Below are positions 8,383 to 18,334 of a stretch of DNA of 64,000 bases, piece after piece. Each line of letters opens with the position of its first letter. The stretch's first letter is position 1. The notes under the pieces were generated by a model. That model was not told the DNA's origin. It ran no database searches and was given only the letters and a program-made list of their open reading frames with translations. The position numbers were made by a program, and so were the translations under genes. Origin of the DNA: Actinomyces sp. B33 (GTDB taxonomy: Bacteria > Actinomycetota > Actinomycetes > Actinomycetales > Actinomycetaceae); NCBI RefSeq assembly GCF_028437565.1, contig NZ_JAMRYR010000004.1, positions 1-64,000 of the forward strand, given 5' to 3'.

Positions 8383-9831
8383 TCAGCTCCGCGGCGTTTC
8401 GGGAACCGCGATGTCGAGAGCGAGCCGCTGGACACGGGCATGGACGGTCCGGGCGGTGCCGATGGCGTCCCCGTCGACTTGAACGACTTGCGGATCCTCG
8501 CAGGTCACCGAAGCCCCCTCCGCCTGGCGGAAGGCGATCCGGCCCGTCGACACCGGCAGATTCGTCGCCGTGAGCCCCAGGCCCTGGCCGAGGATCTTCC
8601 ACGAGAGGTCCGCCCACCCGAGGAGCCCGGCCTGAGTGTCGACGGCGATGACGTCGAGGAGCCCGTCGTCCAGGCGCGCCTGCGGGGCCAGCGTGATGTA
8701 CGGAAGTTCGCCGCACATCGCGAACATCACGGTTTTCACCGATTCCGTCGTCACCTCATCGGGAGTGCGATCCGCGCCGGCGTCACCCTCGACCGCGTCG
8801 GACCCGCCCTCGGCCCGACGAGCGACCGGAGAGTCAACACTCTGGCAATCGGATGAGGTCGGGGCATCAGCCGGATCGGTGTGTTCCTCTGGGCCCGGTG
8901 TCGCGAGAGCGCTCCGCGATCCGCCCCCCTGGTCGGAGGGCAGGCGCGACGTGGTCGCCTCCCCCCGCAGAACGGGGCCGTCGTCCCCGGAGGACTCGGC
9001 CCTCGGGCTGCGCAGGGTGAGGCGGGCCCGAATCGGCTTGACGGCTATCGAGGTCAGACCGGCGATGACGTAGGCGATCCATCCGACGCGCTTCTTCAAA
9101 TCGGAGTCCGTCGCCGCCATGGTCTCCCCGTCGAAGCCGAGGCCGCCGATGACGACGTAGGCGTACTCGTCCGTCGCCGGCAGATCCCCGGGAAGGGCGA
9201 GCCTGCGCCCGTCCTCGGTGCGCGCGCTCGTGTAGGCCGATCGCAGGAGCTCCCCCTCGGCCGGGATCGTCGAGGGCTCATCGACCTGATCGACGCGCAG
9301 CCACCCGAGGTCGAGCCCGCGGTGGGAATCTCCGAGCCCGATGCGCACGGCGTCGCCGACGTCGTCGATCGGCAACCCGAGGTTGCGGGCGAGGAGATTG
9401 CCCGTACCGGCCGGCAGGATCCCCATGCGCACCCCGGTCCCCGCCAGACCGGCGGCGACGGCTCGGACGGTCCCGTCCCCGCCCGAGGCGAACACGACGG
9501 AGGCCCCCAGGGCGACTGCGCGAACGGCCTGGCCCGTTCCGGGGTCCTCGGCGGTGGTCTCGATCCAGTGGACATGGGGGACGCCGCACTGCGCGGCGGC
9601 CTCGTTGACGTCGCGCTTGAATGAGTCGAGGTCGTCGTGCTTCGTCGGATTGACGATGACCCATGGGCGGGGCCTGCCGCGCTGAGGGTCGTCGGCCGGG
9701 GCTGGGACGAGGAGGGCGTCGCGGTGGCGCTGTGCGCGCCGATCGGCGGCGAGCAGAGTGCGCGAGGCGAAGCGCGCGCCGAAGGAGAGGACGAGGACGA
9801 CGCAGAGCCAGATCGCGGCGGTGAGGACCAT
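8383..9831 (-). CDS. Diacylglycerol kinase / NAD kinase-like lipid kinase
   Basis: The 482-aa product begins with one membrane segment (residues 3-23) and then a DAGK catalytic domain: WVIVNPTKHDD, the nucleotide-binding ASGGDGTVRAVAAGL near residue 115, and ILPAGTGNLLARNLGLP near 140. It would phosphorylate diacylglycerol or a related lipid at the inner membrane face using ATP. The C-terminal half of the fold (EYAYVVIGGLGFDGETM, then the end with VDGDAIG) is interrupted by an Asp/Ser/Pro-rich insert of about 85 residues near residues 275-360. The start follows TACGCT by six bases. A longer in-frame opening to 10401 runs through the repeat array and is rejected. Confidence 0.85.
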   Translation of the reverse strand: MVLTAAIWLCVVLVLSFGARFASRTLLAADRRAQRHRDALLVPAPADDPQRGRPRPWVIVNPTKHDDLDSFKRDVNEAAAQCGVPHVHWIETTAEDPGTGQAVRAVALGASVVFASGGDGTVRAVAAGLAGTGVRMGILPAGTGNLLARNLGLPIDDVGDAVRIGLGDSHRGLDLGWLRVDQVDEPSTIPAEGELLRSAYTSARTEDGRRLALPGDLPATDEYAYVVIGGLGFDGETMAATDSDLKKRVGWIAYVIAGLTSIAVKPIRARLTLRSPRAESSGDDGPVLRGEATTSRLPSDQGGGSRSALATPGPEEHTDPADAPTSSDCQSVDSPVARRAEGGSDAVEGDAGADRTPDEVTTESVKTVMFAMCGELPYITLAPQARLDDGLLDVIAVDTQAGLLGWADLSWKILGQGLGLTATNLPVSTGRIAFRQAEGASVTCEDPQVVQVDGDAIGTARTVHARVQRLALDIAVPETPRS

Positions 9832-9837
9832 GACCCC

Positions 9838-9843
9838 AGCGTA
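9838..9843 (-). promoter_or_regulatory. Leaderless -10 box of the DAGK-family gene
   Basis: TACGCT on the minus strand is followed by six bases (GGGGTC) and the ATG at 9831. Confidence 0.5.
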
Positions 9844-9939
9844 GTCGGGGCCGCACTCGAGGGCGCGTCCTCCATCGGGGCTGTGGAAAGAATCGAGAGC
9901 GTAAGGCTCCGGGCCTGTGGAGGAAAGGGGTATCGGAAC

Positions 9940-10340
9940 GGGGTGGGCTGAGGAGAGTGGTGCTGGGATGAGGGTCGGGCAGGGAGAGTGGTGCTGGGAT
10001 GCAGAGGAGAGTGTTGGGAAGGGGTGGGTTGAGGAGAGTGGTGTTGGGATGCGGTGGGCTAATGAGGAGGGTGCTGGGATGAGGGTCGGGCAGGGAGAGT
10101 GGTGCTGGGATGCAGAGGAGAGTGTTGGGGCGGCTTGGGTAAGGGGTATTGGGATGCGATGAGTTGAGAAGAGCGGTGCCGTGATGCGCTGGGCTAAGGA
10201 GGAGGCTGCTGGGGCGGGCCGGGACGAGGGGGGAGGTGTTCGGACGGGGAGGAACTGGGGAGTAAGGTGCCGGGACGGGGCGAACTGAGGAGCGCGCCGC
10301 CGAGAGGGGCGAGTCGAGGAGCACGGCGCTGAGATGCGTC
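9940..10340. repeat. Degenerate G-rich minisatellite with a perfect 59-bp duplication
   Basis: Units of roughly 30-40 bp share GGTGCTGGGATG and GAGGAGAGTG. Within the array 9960-10018 and 10071-10129 are identical over 59 bp, offset by 111 bp, which implies a recent multi-unit duplication. The right half is more decayed. Strong purine strand bias (G-rich on plus) runs through the array. Confidence 0.75.
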
Positions 10341-10739
10341 GCACCGAGGGCCGCCCACACGGAGCCGGCGCCCACCGAGGCGCTGTGACGGGAAGTCGCA
10401 CGTCCCTTCCGCATCCCGCCGAGGCCGAGAGGATCCCGACCGCCGAAGCCGGGATGGCAGGGGCGCCGAGCGCTCCGATGCCCTCGAACGATCCGAAGTC
10501 GGAACAGCGGCGCGCGCCCCTGCCCTCCCACCACCCACCCAGGGCTGGCCGGGATTAGGCGGCTTTCACACAACGGCGAAGAAGCCGGCCTGCCCTCCCA
10601 GGGGTGCTCGGGAGAAGCCGATCCTTCCGCCGTCGCTCCCAGAGCCTCCCATCAGTGCGGGCACAGCCGATCCACAAGTTCGCCCGGTGCCATGAGGCCA
10701 CCGGGAGGAAACGCCTCCCCCCGACCAGCAGGAGACACC

Positions 10740-12080
10740 ATGACCACCCGCTCCCTCGCCGCCAGGATCGGCGCCACCGCGGCCGTCGCCGCCCTCGCCC
10801 TGTCCGGCTGCGCCTCCCCCGACGCCGCTGCTCCCGCCTCCGCCCCCTCGACGACCGCCGAGGCGACGGCCGACCAGGAGAGCGCCGCGACCGCGGCCCC
10901 GGCCTCGTACGCGATCGCCGGGACGACCCCTCTGGCCTCCTACGACACCCACTTCGACGCCGACGACCTCGAATGGGACGCCGCCGACGAGCAGGAGATC
11001 GTCCTGGCCGACGGCGCCTCGACCAGCACGAGCGCTGACGCGCGGATCTCCGGCGACACCATCACCATCACCGCCGGCGGCGTCTACCGGATCAGCGGAG
11101 CCCTGACCGACGGCTCCCTCGTCGTCGCCGCCCCCGACGACGAGGCCGTCACGCTGATCCTCGACGGCGCCTCGATCAGCAACTCGACCGGGCCCGCGAT
11201 CGCCGTGACGAGCGCCGACGAGGTCATCATCCACACCCCGGCGGGCACCGAGAGCTCGCTCGCCGACGGGTCCGGGTACGAGATCGCCGACGACTCCACC
11301 CCCGTCGCCGCTCTCGCCTCCGCCTCCGACCTGACGCTGTCCGGCGAGGGGCGCCTGAGCGTCACCGGCAACACGAATGACGCGATCAACTCCTCCGACG
11401 GCCTCGTCATCGTCTCCGGCTCCATTGATGCCGTCGCCGTCGACGACGCCATTCGCGGCAAGGACTACCTCGTCGTCCACGACGCCTCGATCTCCGTCGA
11501 CGCCGGCGACGACGGGCTCAAGACCGACAACACCACCGACGCCGAGCGCGGATGGATGCTCATCGGCGGCGGCGACGTGACGATCGCGGCAGGGGACCAG
11601 GGCATCAACGCCGTCCAGGGCCTGGAGATCTGCGGGGGGACCGTGACCGTCACCGAATCCTCCGAGGGCATCGAGTCGTCGGCCCCGACCGTGTCGGGCG
11701 GGACCGTGACGATCACGGCCTCCGACGACGGGATCAACGCATCGGGGTACGAGGACTCGGCCGATCCCGAGGCCGACGACGGCTCGGTGCTCACCCTGAG
11801 CGGGGGAGTCGTTGTGCTGAGCGCCGGCTCCGACGGGCTCGACTCGAATGGGTCGGTGGTGATCTCGGGCGGGACGGTGACGATCGACGCCGGGTTGGCC
11901 GGCGAGGGCGAGGTCGTCGACGCGAATGCGGGAGTGACGTGGACGGGGGGATCGGTCGTCGCCAACGGGGTCGAGGTCTCGTCGGTCGATGAGTTGGCGG
12001 CTCGGATGGGCCCGGGCATGGGCGGGGCCGCCCCGGTCGGGGGGATGTCCGGCGGGCCCGGGGCTCCGGCCCCCCGGTGA
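10740..12080 (+). CDS. Secreted polysaccharide-binding lipoprotein, Cthe_2159-type beta-helix
   Basis: The 446-aa product has a lipoprotein signal peptide ending ALALSGC with the acylated Cys at residue 24, then an Ala/Thr-rich spacer. From about residue 100 there are short Asp/Gly-rich repeats of the form GGTVTITASDDGINAS, GSIDAVAVDDAIRGKD and GGDVTIAAGDQGINAVQG. This is the pattern of the right-handed beta-helix Cthe_2159 carbohydrate-binding family, whose founder binds cellulose and acidic polysaccharide with calcium. It probably tethers a polysaccharide at the outer face of the membrane. No catalytic motif is seen. GGAG at 10731 supports the start; an ATG upstream lacks a site. The C-terminus is a Gly/Pro/Met tail. 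Confidence 0.8.
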   Translation: MTTRSLAARIGATAAVAALALSGCASPDAAAPASAPSTTAEATADQESAATAAPASYAIAGTTPLASYDTHFDADDLEWDAADEQEIVLADGASTSTSADARISGDTITITAGGVYRISGALTDGSLVVAAPDDEAVTLILDGASISNSTGPAIAVTSADEVIIHTPAGTESSLADGSGYEIADDSTPVAALASASDLTLSGEGRLSVTGNTNDAINSSDGLVIVSGSIDAVAVDDAIRGKDYLVVHDASISVDAGDDGLKTDNTTDAERGWMLIGGGDVTIAAGDQGINAVQGLEICGGTVTVTESSEGIESSAPTVSGGTVTITASDDGINASGYEDSADPEADDGSVLTLSGGVVVLSAGSDGLDSNGSVVISGGTVTIDAGLAGEGEVVDANAGVTWTGGSVVANGVEVSSVDELAARMGPGMGGAAPVGGMSGGPGAPAPR

Positions 12081-12604
12081 CGAGGCGCTCGGCGGGCCGC
12101 CGACGGGGTCTCAGTCCCGAGGGCGGGGAGGGCGTTCCAGGCGTCGATGCTGGCGGGATCCCAGGCGCCGCAGCCCCGGGGCGGGGGAGGGAGTCGCGCT
12201 CCGACTGGACCTCCGCAGGACTCTTCGCCTTGCCTCGTCGTCGGATCAGGCTCGCGCGTGCGCGTGCGGATCCCCCCGGACGAATTCGTCCGCGTCATCG
12301 CAGCATCAGGTCCGCGCGTGCGCGGGCGGATCAGCGACCACCGCGATGCAGCAGGCCCAGATCGTCATCAGGTCTGCGCGGGCGCGAGTGGAGTGGATTG
12401 ACATCATGCCCGGCATCTCCAACCGAACCTACAACCGCCAACGAGGCTCGCGCGTGCGCGGGCGGATCCGTCTGCTCGAGGCGGTGCGGCATGACAGCTG
12501 CACGAGGCTCGTGCGTGCGCGGGCGGGTCGTCGCCCGGGGGAGGGGAGCGGGTCGACAGGACCGGGCGGACGGAGATGCGGGCGCCCTGGCATAGGATGA
12601 CCGC
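12081..12604. repeat. 524-bp intergenic region with five spaced GCGCGTGCGCG repeats
   Basis: Copies of a 25-bp unit of the form AGGCTCGCGCGTGCGCGGGC begin near 12248, 12308, 12370, 12443 and 12504, so the spacing is 60, 62, 73 and 61 bp. The core is self-complementary. Sequences between copies are unrelated. No gene is supported in the region. The last copy ends about 65 bases before the serS -10 box. Confidence 0.7.
12593..12598 (+). promoter_or_regulatory. Leaderless -10 box of serS
   Basis: TAGGAT is followed by six bases (GACCGC) and the ATG at 12605. There is therefore no room for a T-box or other leader. Confidence 0.55.
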
Positions 12605-13879
12605 ATGATTGATGTGCGTGCCCTGCGTGACAACCCCGAACCCGCTCGCGCCTCCCAGCGCGCCCGCGGGGCCGATGTCGGCCTCGTCGACCGCATCCTC
12701 GAGGCCGACGCCCTGCGCCGCTCGGCCCTCCAGGAGTTCGAGGCGCTGCGGGCCTCGCAGAAAGAGGTCTCGAAGTCCGTCGGCAGGGCGTCCGCCGAGG
12801 ACCGGCCCGCCGTCCTGGCCAGGGCGAAGGACCTCGCCGAGCAGGTCAAGTCCGCCGAGGCCCGCGCGAACGAGGCCGATGCGCAGGCCGACCGCCTCGC
12901 CCGCCTCCTGCCCAACCTCATCGTCGACGGAACCCCCACCGGCGGGGAGGACGATTACGTCGTCCTGCGCCACGAGGGCGGCGACCCCCGCGACTTCGCG
13001 GCCGAGGGCTTCGAGCCCGCCGACCACCTCGCCCTCGGCGAGGGCCTCGACGCCATCGATACCAAGCGCGGCGCCAAGGTCTCGGGCGCCCGCTTCTACT
13101 ACCTCAAAGGCGTCGGCGCCCGCCTCGAGCTGGCCCTGATGATGATGGCCCTCGACCAGGCCATCGACGCGGGCTTCACCCCGATGATGACGCCGACCCT
13201 CGTCACCCCCGCCGTCATGGGCGGCACGGGCTTCCTCAACGAGCACTCCGACGAGATCTACTACCTGCCCGCCGACGACCTCTACCTGACGGGCACCTCC
13301 GAGGTGGCGCTCGCCGGCTACCACGCCGACGAGATCCTCGACCTGTCCGCCGGCCCTAAGCGCTATCTCGGCTGGTCGACGTGCTACCGGCGCGAGGCCG
13401 GGTCCGCCGGGAAGGACACGCGCGGCATCATCCGCGTCCACCAGTTCACCAAGGCCGAGATGTTCTCCTACTGCCGTCCCGAGGACGCCGCCGAGGAGCA
13501 CGAGCGCCTCCTCGCCTGGGAGGAGGCGATGCTCGCCAAGGTCGAGCTGCCCTACCGGGTCATCGACACCGCCGCCGGGGACCTCGGCACTTCGGCCGCC
13601 CGCAAGTTCGACTGCGAGGCGTGGCTGCCCACCCAGGAGCGGTGGATGGAGGTCACCTCGACCTCGAACTGCACGACCTTCCAGGCCCGGCGCCTGGGGA
13701 TCCGCGAGCGCCGCGACGGCCAGACGCATCCCGTCGCCACCCTCAACGGGACGCTCGCGACGACCCGGTGGCTCGTCGCGATCCTGGAGAACCACCAGCT
13801 CGCCGACGGGTCCGTGCGCGTCCCCGAGGCGATGCGCCCCTACATGGGCGGCCTGGAGGTGCTCGAGCCCGTCGGCTGA
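12605..13879 (+). CDS. serS: Seryl-tRNA synthetase
   Basis: Charges tRNA-Ser with serine. The 424-aa length is typical. The N-terminal tRNA-binding coiled coil spans about residues 25-105. The class II core follows, with motif 2 in [19 protein letters not shown] and motif 3 in [20 protein letters not shown] near the C-terminus. The serine-site TGTSEVALA is present. A HAD-family gene follows on the same strand 33 bases downstream and is probably co-transcribed. Two tRNA-Ser genes lie elsewhere in the window at 54561 and 54932. Confidence 0.97.
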   Translation: MIDVRALRDNPEPARASQRARGADVGLVDRILEADALRRSALQEFEALRASQKEVSKSVGRASAEDRPAVLARAKDLAEQVKSAEARANEADAQADRLARLLPNLIVDGTPTGGEDDYVVLRHEGGDPRDFAAEGFEPADHLALGEGLDAIDTKRGAKVSGARFYYLKGVGARLELALMMMALDQAIDAGFTPMMTPTLVTPAVMGGTGFLNEHSDEIYYLPADDLYLTGTSEVALAGYHADEILDLSAGPKRYLGWSTCYRREAGSAGKDTRGIIRVHQFTKAEMFSYCRPEDAAEEHERLLAWEEAMLAKVELPYRVIDTAAGDLGTSAARKFDCEAWLPTQERWMEVTSTSNCTTFQARRLGIRERRDGQTHPVATLNGTLATTRWLVAILENHQLADGSVRVPEAMRPYMGGLEVLEPVG

Positions 13880-13912
13880 CGGCCCGACGACGACGCGCGA
13901 AGAGGAGGGATG

Positions 13913-14869
13913 ATGCTCGACATCGACCCGTTGCTGGCCGACGAGCCGATCATCCGCAACATGGTGTCCCCGCCCCTGTCGGGCGAGCCACCGATCGACT
14001 TCCCCGTCCTCGTCGACGCGGCCCGCGCCGCCCTGCCCCCGGGCTTCCCGACCGATCCCGCCCGCGTCCTCGTCGCCCTCGATCTCGACGGAACGGTGAT
14101 GACGCTCGAGGGGGTGTCGGACCGGGTCCGCGCCGTCCTGGCCGACGCGACCGACGCGGGGATCCACGTCGTCATCGCCACGGGCAGGTCGTTGGAGGCC
14201 ACCGGCCCCGTCCTCGACCAGCTCGGCGGCCCGGACGCGTGGGCGGTGTGCTCGAACGGGGCGATCACCGCCCACTTCTCCCAGATCCACGAGGGCGGGG
14301 CCCGGGCGCTCGACCCGTTGACCTTCGACGCCTCGGGCCTCATCGACCTCGTTCTCGAGCAGATCCCCGGCGCCCTCGTCGGCGTCGAGGCCCCGGGCGA
14401 CTTCCTCCTGTCGGGGGACTTCCCCGCCGGCGAGCTCATCGAGGAGCATCGGGTCGTCCCCGTCGAGGATCTGCGGGGGGTTCCGGCGATCAAGCTCGTC
14501 GTCCGGGCGCCGGAGATGACCCGCTCGCAGTTCGAGGACGTGCTCGTGCGCCTGGGGGTCCCGGACCGGTGGGAGTGCTCGGTGGGGTGGACGTCGTGGG
14601 CGGACCTGCTGCCGCTGGGGGTGACGAAGGCGTCCGGCCTGGAGGCCCTGGCGGCCAGGCTGGGCGTGCCCCGCGAGGGGACGGTGGCGATCGGGGACGG
14701 GACCAACGACGTGTCGATGATCCGGTGGGCGGCGCTCGGCGTCGCGATGGGGTCGGCGTCTGCCGATATCAAGGCGTGCGCGGACCTGGTGACGGGCGCG
14801 GTGGAGAACGAGGGCGCGGCGGCGGTGATCCGAGCGGTCCTCGACCATTGCGGGGGCGCCCTCCCGTAG
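13913..14869 (+). CDS. HAD-IIB (Cof-type) phosphatase
   Basis: The 318-aa product has HAD motif I in VALDLDGTVM (nucleophile and acid-base Asp near residues 60-62), motif II in VVIATGRS, a C2 cap, and motif IV in IGDGTNDVSMIRWAALG with MGSAS following. Such enzymes dephosphorylate sugar phosphates or cofactors; the substrate is not predictable. About 50 N-terminal residues precede the domain. Two adjacent ATGs exist at 13910 and 13913; AGGAGG at 13903-13908 is only one base from the first, so the second is preferred. Confidence 0.85.
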   Translation: MLDIDPLLADEPIIRNMVSPPLSGEPPIDFPVLVDAARAALPPGFPTDPARVLVALDLDGTVMTLEGVSDRVRAVLADATDAGIHVVIATGRSLEATGPVLDQLGGPDAWAVCSNGAITAHFSQIHEGGARALDPLTFDASGLIDLVLEQIPGALVGVEAPGDFLLSGDFPAGELIEEHRVVPVEDLRGVPAIKLVVRAPEMTRSQFEDVLVRLGVPDRWECSVGWTSWADLLPLGVTKASGLEALAARLGVPREGTVAIGDGTNDVSMIRWAALGVAMGSASADIKACADLVTGAVENEGAAAVIRAVLDHCGGALP

Positions 14870-14895
14870 GCGGAGGGGCTGACGGCCGGTCGCGA

Positions 14896-15105
14896 GCATC
14901 CCGCGTGAGGACGGGAGGCGGCGGTCTGCGGTCGGTCGTGCGAGTCCGGTGTTCTGGTGGGCGATGAGCAAGCGGCCGACGCCCGGCGTGGGGATGTGGG
15001 CCGGCGGTCGGGGGTCGGCTGTGGGTGTCCCGCGTGAGGCTTGGGATCGGGGTCGGTGGTCGGTCGTGGGCGCCCTGTGTGAGGAGGGGGCCGGCGGTCA
15101 GCCGC
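14896..15105. repeat. Degenerate 43-45-bp tandem repeat between convergent genes
   Basis: Units share CCCGCGTGAGG and GGTCGGTCGTG. Clear units begin near 14896 and 15024, with a partial one near 15070 and decayed units between them. It lies between the end of the HAD gene and the end of the helicase gene, running a few bases into the latter. Confidence 0.55.
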
Positions 15106-17857
15106 GGGCGTTGGGCGAGCGGTCGACGACGCAGCGCAGGACGACGATCGCCCCCTCCTTCGACAACGGCTCGTTGCCGTTGCCGCACTTGGGGGACTGG
15201 ATGCACCGTGGGCACCCGTCCTCGCACGGGCACTGCTCGACGGCCTCCAACGTGCGGGCGACCCACTCGCGCGCCCGGGCGAACCCCTCCTGCGCATGGC
15301 CCGCGCCGCCGCGGAACGCGTCGTGGACGAACACGGTGGGACGGCCCGTGTCCTCGTGCTCCGCCGTCGACAAGCCGCCCAAATCCCACCGATCGCAGGT
15401 GGCCAGCAGCGGCAGCATCGCGATCATCGCATGCTCGGCGCCGTGGAGGGCGCCCGGCAGATCCGCCTCCGCCAGGCCCATCAGCGCCCGAGCCGCGGGC
15501 CCCAATTCGACCCATGCGGCCTTCGTCTCCAGGGTCCGTGTGGGCAGACGCAGCTCCTGATTGCGGATGAACTCCAATCCCGGCAGGCGCAACAGGTCGA
15601 AATCCGTCACCTTCGTCGACACGCCCACCGGGCCGAACCCCCAGGAGACCGCCCCATCGGGCGATTCCCAGCGCTCCTCGACGCCGCGGATCGTGACCGA
15701 CACGTGCTGCTTGGCGCGCGTGCGCAAAGGAGTGCGGACCTCCTCGACGACCGCGACCCGCTGGCGTTCTCCGGCCCGATCGCGCGCGGGGATCAGGGAG
15801 GGGCCGACGGCGCGCCGGTCGCGCCCGGAGTCCTGGCGACTCCACCAGGGGATCGTCGGCGGCGCGCCGCCGACGCCCACCCCACCCGATCCGACCCGCG
15901 CCCCGGACCCGTCCCCGCCCGATCGTCCGACTCCTGTCGACGGCGCACCACATGGGGCGGCCCCGCGCGGGGCCGCCCCATCCGGGGCCGCGGCGGCGCC
16001 CGGCGCTCGGCCTGGCGACTCCGATCCGTCGGCGGGGTCCATCATCGACGACAGGGACAGGACGTGGAAGGTCCGCCCCTGATGGAGGTACACGGCATCG
16101 GGGAACACCTGCGCGTCGGCGGAGGCCTCGTCCACCGTCCCGATGACCGCGCCCGTGCGCGCGTCGACGATCTGCACGTCCCCGGCGCCGCCGCGCAGGT
16201 CCGTCAGATCCGATGCCCGCTCCTCGCGCGTCGCGTCCCAGTACCAGCCCCCGGGGCGACGCCGCATGTACCCCTCGGCGACGAGGGCGTCGGCGAGAGC
16301 CCCCATCGACTCCCCGAAGTACTCCGAGTCGTCGAAGGCCCGCGGGCCGGCGGCCCGGGCCGCGTCCGCGTCGCGCAGGGGCAGCTCCGCGGCCGCAGCG
16401 CACAGGTGCGGCGCGAGGACCCAGGGGTTCTGCGGGTCGATGACCGCCGCCTCCACGGCCCCGAGGACCTCCTCGGGATGGCGCACGAGGTAGGCGTCCA
16501 ACGGGTCGTCGGAGGCGACGAGCACCGACACCCCCGGCGCCCCCGCACGGCCCGCCCGGCCGATCTGCTGGAACAGGGACGCCCTGGTCCCCGGCCAGCC
16601 GGCGGTGATCGTCGCGTCCAGCCCGGACACGTCCAGGCCGAGTTCGAGCGCCGAGGTCGTCGCCAGGGCCATGATCTCCCCCGAGCGCAGCGCCCGCTCC
16701 AGCGCCCGGCGCTCCTCGGGCAGGTATCCGCCGCGATACGCGCCGACCCGGCCCGCCAGCCCGGACGCCCTCGCGCTCAAACGATCCCTGACCTGCGCGG
16801 CGACAGCTTCGGCGCCGGCTCGCGACCGGACGAAGGTCAACAGCCGCGCCCCCTCGCGAACGAACGCGGCCGTCAGGTTCGCCGCCTCGGTCGGCGCCGA
16901 CAGCCGCCGCACGGGCGCCTCCAGGACGACGTTCTCGCCCGCCTGGGCGCGCAGGAACTCCGAGATGTCGACCTCCGACTCGTCGGCGACGAGCCTGCCC
17001 TGCCACAGGGCGAGGTGGTGGGCGCCGGACGGCGACCCGTCCTCGTCGACGGCCACCGCCTCGCGCCCGATCATCGCCGACCCCGCGGCCGCCGGGTCGC
17101 GCACCGTCGCCGAGAGCATGATGACGAGGGGGTCGGCTCCCAGGTGGCGGCATATCCGCAGGAGCCGGCGGACGACCAGGGCGATGTGCGACCCGGTGAC
17201 CCCCCGCCAGTGGTGGAGCTCGTCGATGACGATGTAGCGCAGGGAGGCGAGCAGCCGGGTCCAGCGCTCGTGGGAGGGCAGCATGACGTGGTGGAGGAAG
17301 TCGGGGTTCGTCAGGATGATGTCGGCGTTGCCCCGCGCCCACTCCTTGACCTCGCGGGCGGCGTCCCCGTCGGCGGCGGCCGTGCGCACGGCCCGCAGCG
17401 GCCCGTCGGGCGCTCCTGCGATCAGGCGCTCGAGGCCGGCGAGCTGGTCGGCGGCGAGGGCCTTCGTCGGGGCCATGTACAGGCAGGCGGGGCGCCGGTG
17501 GACGTCGGAGATCCGCGCGGACGACGAGGCGCGCGCCAGGTCGGACAGGATCGGCGTCCAGGCGACGAGGGACTTGCCCGAGCCCGTCCCCGTGGCGAGG
17601 ACGACGTCGCGGCCCTCGGCGATCCGGTCGAGGGCCTGGGCCTGGTGGGACCAGGGGCGGACGGCGCCTCGGGCGGCCCAGGCGTCGACGACGTCGGGGG
17701 CGACCCATGCGGGCCAGGGGACGGGGTGAGCGGGGCGCGCGGGGATCTCGTGCATGTGGACGAGTCGGTCGTCGCCCGCGCTCATCGACGTGAGGAGGTC
17801 GACGAGGGCGCCCGTCGCGGGCGGCTCCGGGGTCCCGGCGTCCTCGGAGGGGGTCAC
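15098..17857 (-). CDS. SftH/MrfA-type superfamily II DNA helicase with DUF1998 domain
   Basis: The 919-aa product has helicase motif I in [12 protein letters not shown], motif II in [10 protein letters not shown], motif III in MLSATVRDP and motif VI in [12 protein letters not shown]-terminal DUF1998 module carries the four-cysteine cluster [16 protein letters not shown]. This layout matches Mycobacterium SftH (a 3' to 5' DNA translocase) and Bacillus MrfA (mitomycin repair), so a DNA-damage role is likely. An Ala/Gly/Pro-rich insert of about 60 residues lies near 15820-16030. The GTG start shares GTGA with the stop of the upstream YbjN gene, indicating translational coupling. A longer in-frame opening to 18133 overlaps that gene and is rejected. 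Confidence 0.87.
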   Translation of the reverse strand: MTPSEDAGTPEPPATGALVDLLTSMSAGDDRLVHMHEIPARPAHPVPWPAWVAPDVVDAWAARGAVRPWSHQAQALDRIAEGRDVVLATGTGSGKSLVAWTPILSDLARASSSARISDVHRRPACLYMAPTKALAADQLAGLERLIAGAPDGPLRAVRTAAADGDAAREVKEWARGNADIILTNPDFLHHVMLPSHERWTRLLASLRYIVIDELHHWRGVTGSHIALVVRRLLRICRHLGADPLVIMLSATVRDPAAAGSAMIGREAVAVDEDGSPSGAHHLALWQGRLVADESEVDISEFLRAQAGENVVLEAPVRRLSAPTEAANLTAAFVREGARLLTFVRSRAGAEAVAAQVRDRLSARASGLAGRVGAYRGGYLPEERRALERALRSGEIMALATTSALELGLDVSGLDATITAGWPGTRASLFQQIGRAGRAGAPGVSVLVASDDPLDAYLVRHPEEVLGAVEAAVIDPQNPWVLAPHLCAAAAELPLRDADAARAAGPRAFDDSEYFGESMGALADALVAEGYMRRRPGGWYWDATREERASDLTDLRGGAGDVQIVDARTGAVIGTVDEASADAQVFPDAVYLHQGRTFHVLSLSSMMDPADGSESPGRAPGAAAAPDGAAPRGAAPCGAPSTGVGRSGGDGSGARVGSGGVGVGGAPPTIPWWSRQDSGRDRRAVGPSLIPARDRAGERQRVAVVEEVRTPLRTRAKQHVSVTIRGVEERWESPDGAVSWGFGPVGVSTKVTDFDLLRLPGLEFIRNQELRLPTRTLETKAAWVELGPAARALMGLAEADLPGALHGAEHAMIAMLPLLATCDRWDLGGLSTAEHEDTGRPTVFVHDAFRGGAGHAQEGFARAREWVARTLEAVEQCPCEDGCPRCIQSPKCGNGNEPLSKEGAIVVLRCVVDRSPNARG

Positions 17858-18333
17858 TGGGAGTCGGAGGCGCGCCCGAGCGCGTGGGCGGCGGCCTCCT
17901 TCATGTAGTCGATGGCGCTGATGCCCGTCGAGATGCCGGCCGAGACGGCGTCCTCCAACTGGTCGTTGGAGACGCCGGCGGAGGTGTCGAGCACGAAGTC
18001 CGCGCACACCTGGACGGCGCCGGATTCGCCGGGCATCGTGTAGACGGTCGGGAAGTACTTCTCGCGGTTCCAGTTGTCCGCTGCGGCGAAGAGGCACCGC
18101 CCGGCCTGCTCGCCGGCCAGCTCGGTCTCCCACATCGCGCGGATCGACAGGAACCGGCCCGAGGCGTCGAAGCTCAGGAGGAAGGGGACGCGGTCGAAGA
18201 CGGCGCCGGCGGCCCGGCCCTTCTCCAGGATGTCGAGGTCGTAGCCCATGTCGTGGACGCGGGCGACGACGCGGTCGAAGTCGGCGGGGTAGGGGGTGGC
18301 GTCGTCGGAGGGGACGGCGAACGGGCCGGTCAT
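17854..18333 (-). CDS. YbjN-domain protein (second of pair)
   Basis: The 159-aa product fits the YbjN/T3SS-chaperone-like fold. A conserved bacterial form of this family has a hydrophobic beta-strand [18 protein letters not shown], an [17 protein letters not shown] segment and a C-terminal helix after [18 protein letters not shown]. Its biochemical role is not established; YbjN of E. coli affects motility and stress phenotypes. It starts one base after the stop of the other YbjN gene and overlaps the helicase start by four bases, so the three form one operon. Confidence 0.75.
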   Translation of the reverse strand: MTGPFAVPSDDATPYPADFDRVVARVHDMGYDLDILEKGRAAGAVFDRVPFLLSFDASGRFLSIRAMWETELAGEQAGRCLFAAADNWNREKYFPTVYTMPGESGAVQVCADFVLDTSAGVSNDQLEDAVSAGISTGISAIDYMKEAAAHALGRASDSQ

Positions 18334-18334
18334 G

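Larger units (their letters stand above)
9832..10739. other. 908-bp gene-free divergent interval
   Basis: This lies between the DAGK-family start and the lipoprotein start. Most of it is the repeat array at 9940-10340. The remainder (10341-10739) shows no credible gene; the lipoprotein promoter must lie in its right half but no confident -35/-10 pair could be chosen. Confidence 0.6.

Noticed and set aside
9940-10340. Long open frames through the G-rich repeats, including an N-terminal extension of the DAGK-family protein to 10401
   Set aside because: The encoded residues are repeat-derived Ser/Pro/Thr runs, and a good -10 box lies six bases before the internal ATG at 9831.
12248-12528. Regularly spaced repeats resembling a CRISPR array
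   Set aside because: The units are degenerate, spacers vary from about 35 to 48 bp, the repeat core is palindromic GC only, and no cas gene is in the window.
12529-12604. T-box riboswitch before serS
   Set aside because: The -10 box is six bases from the start codon, leaving no leader.
15296-17908. An 870-codon open frame antisense to the helicase
   Set aside because: It is a mirror of the GC-rich codon pattern on the opposite strand; the protein is Arg/Gly/Pro-rich with no family features, while the helicase motifs are clear.
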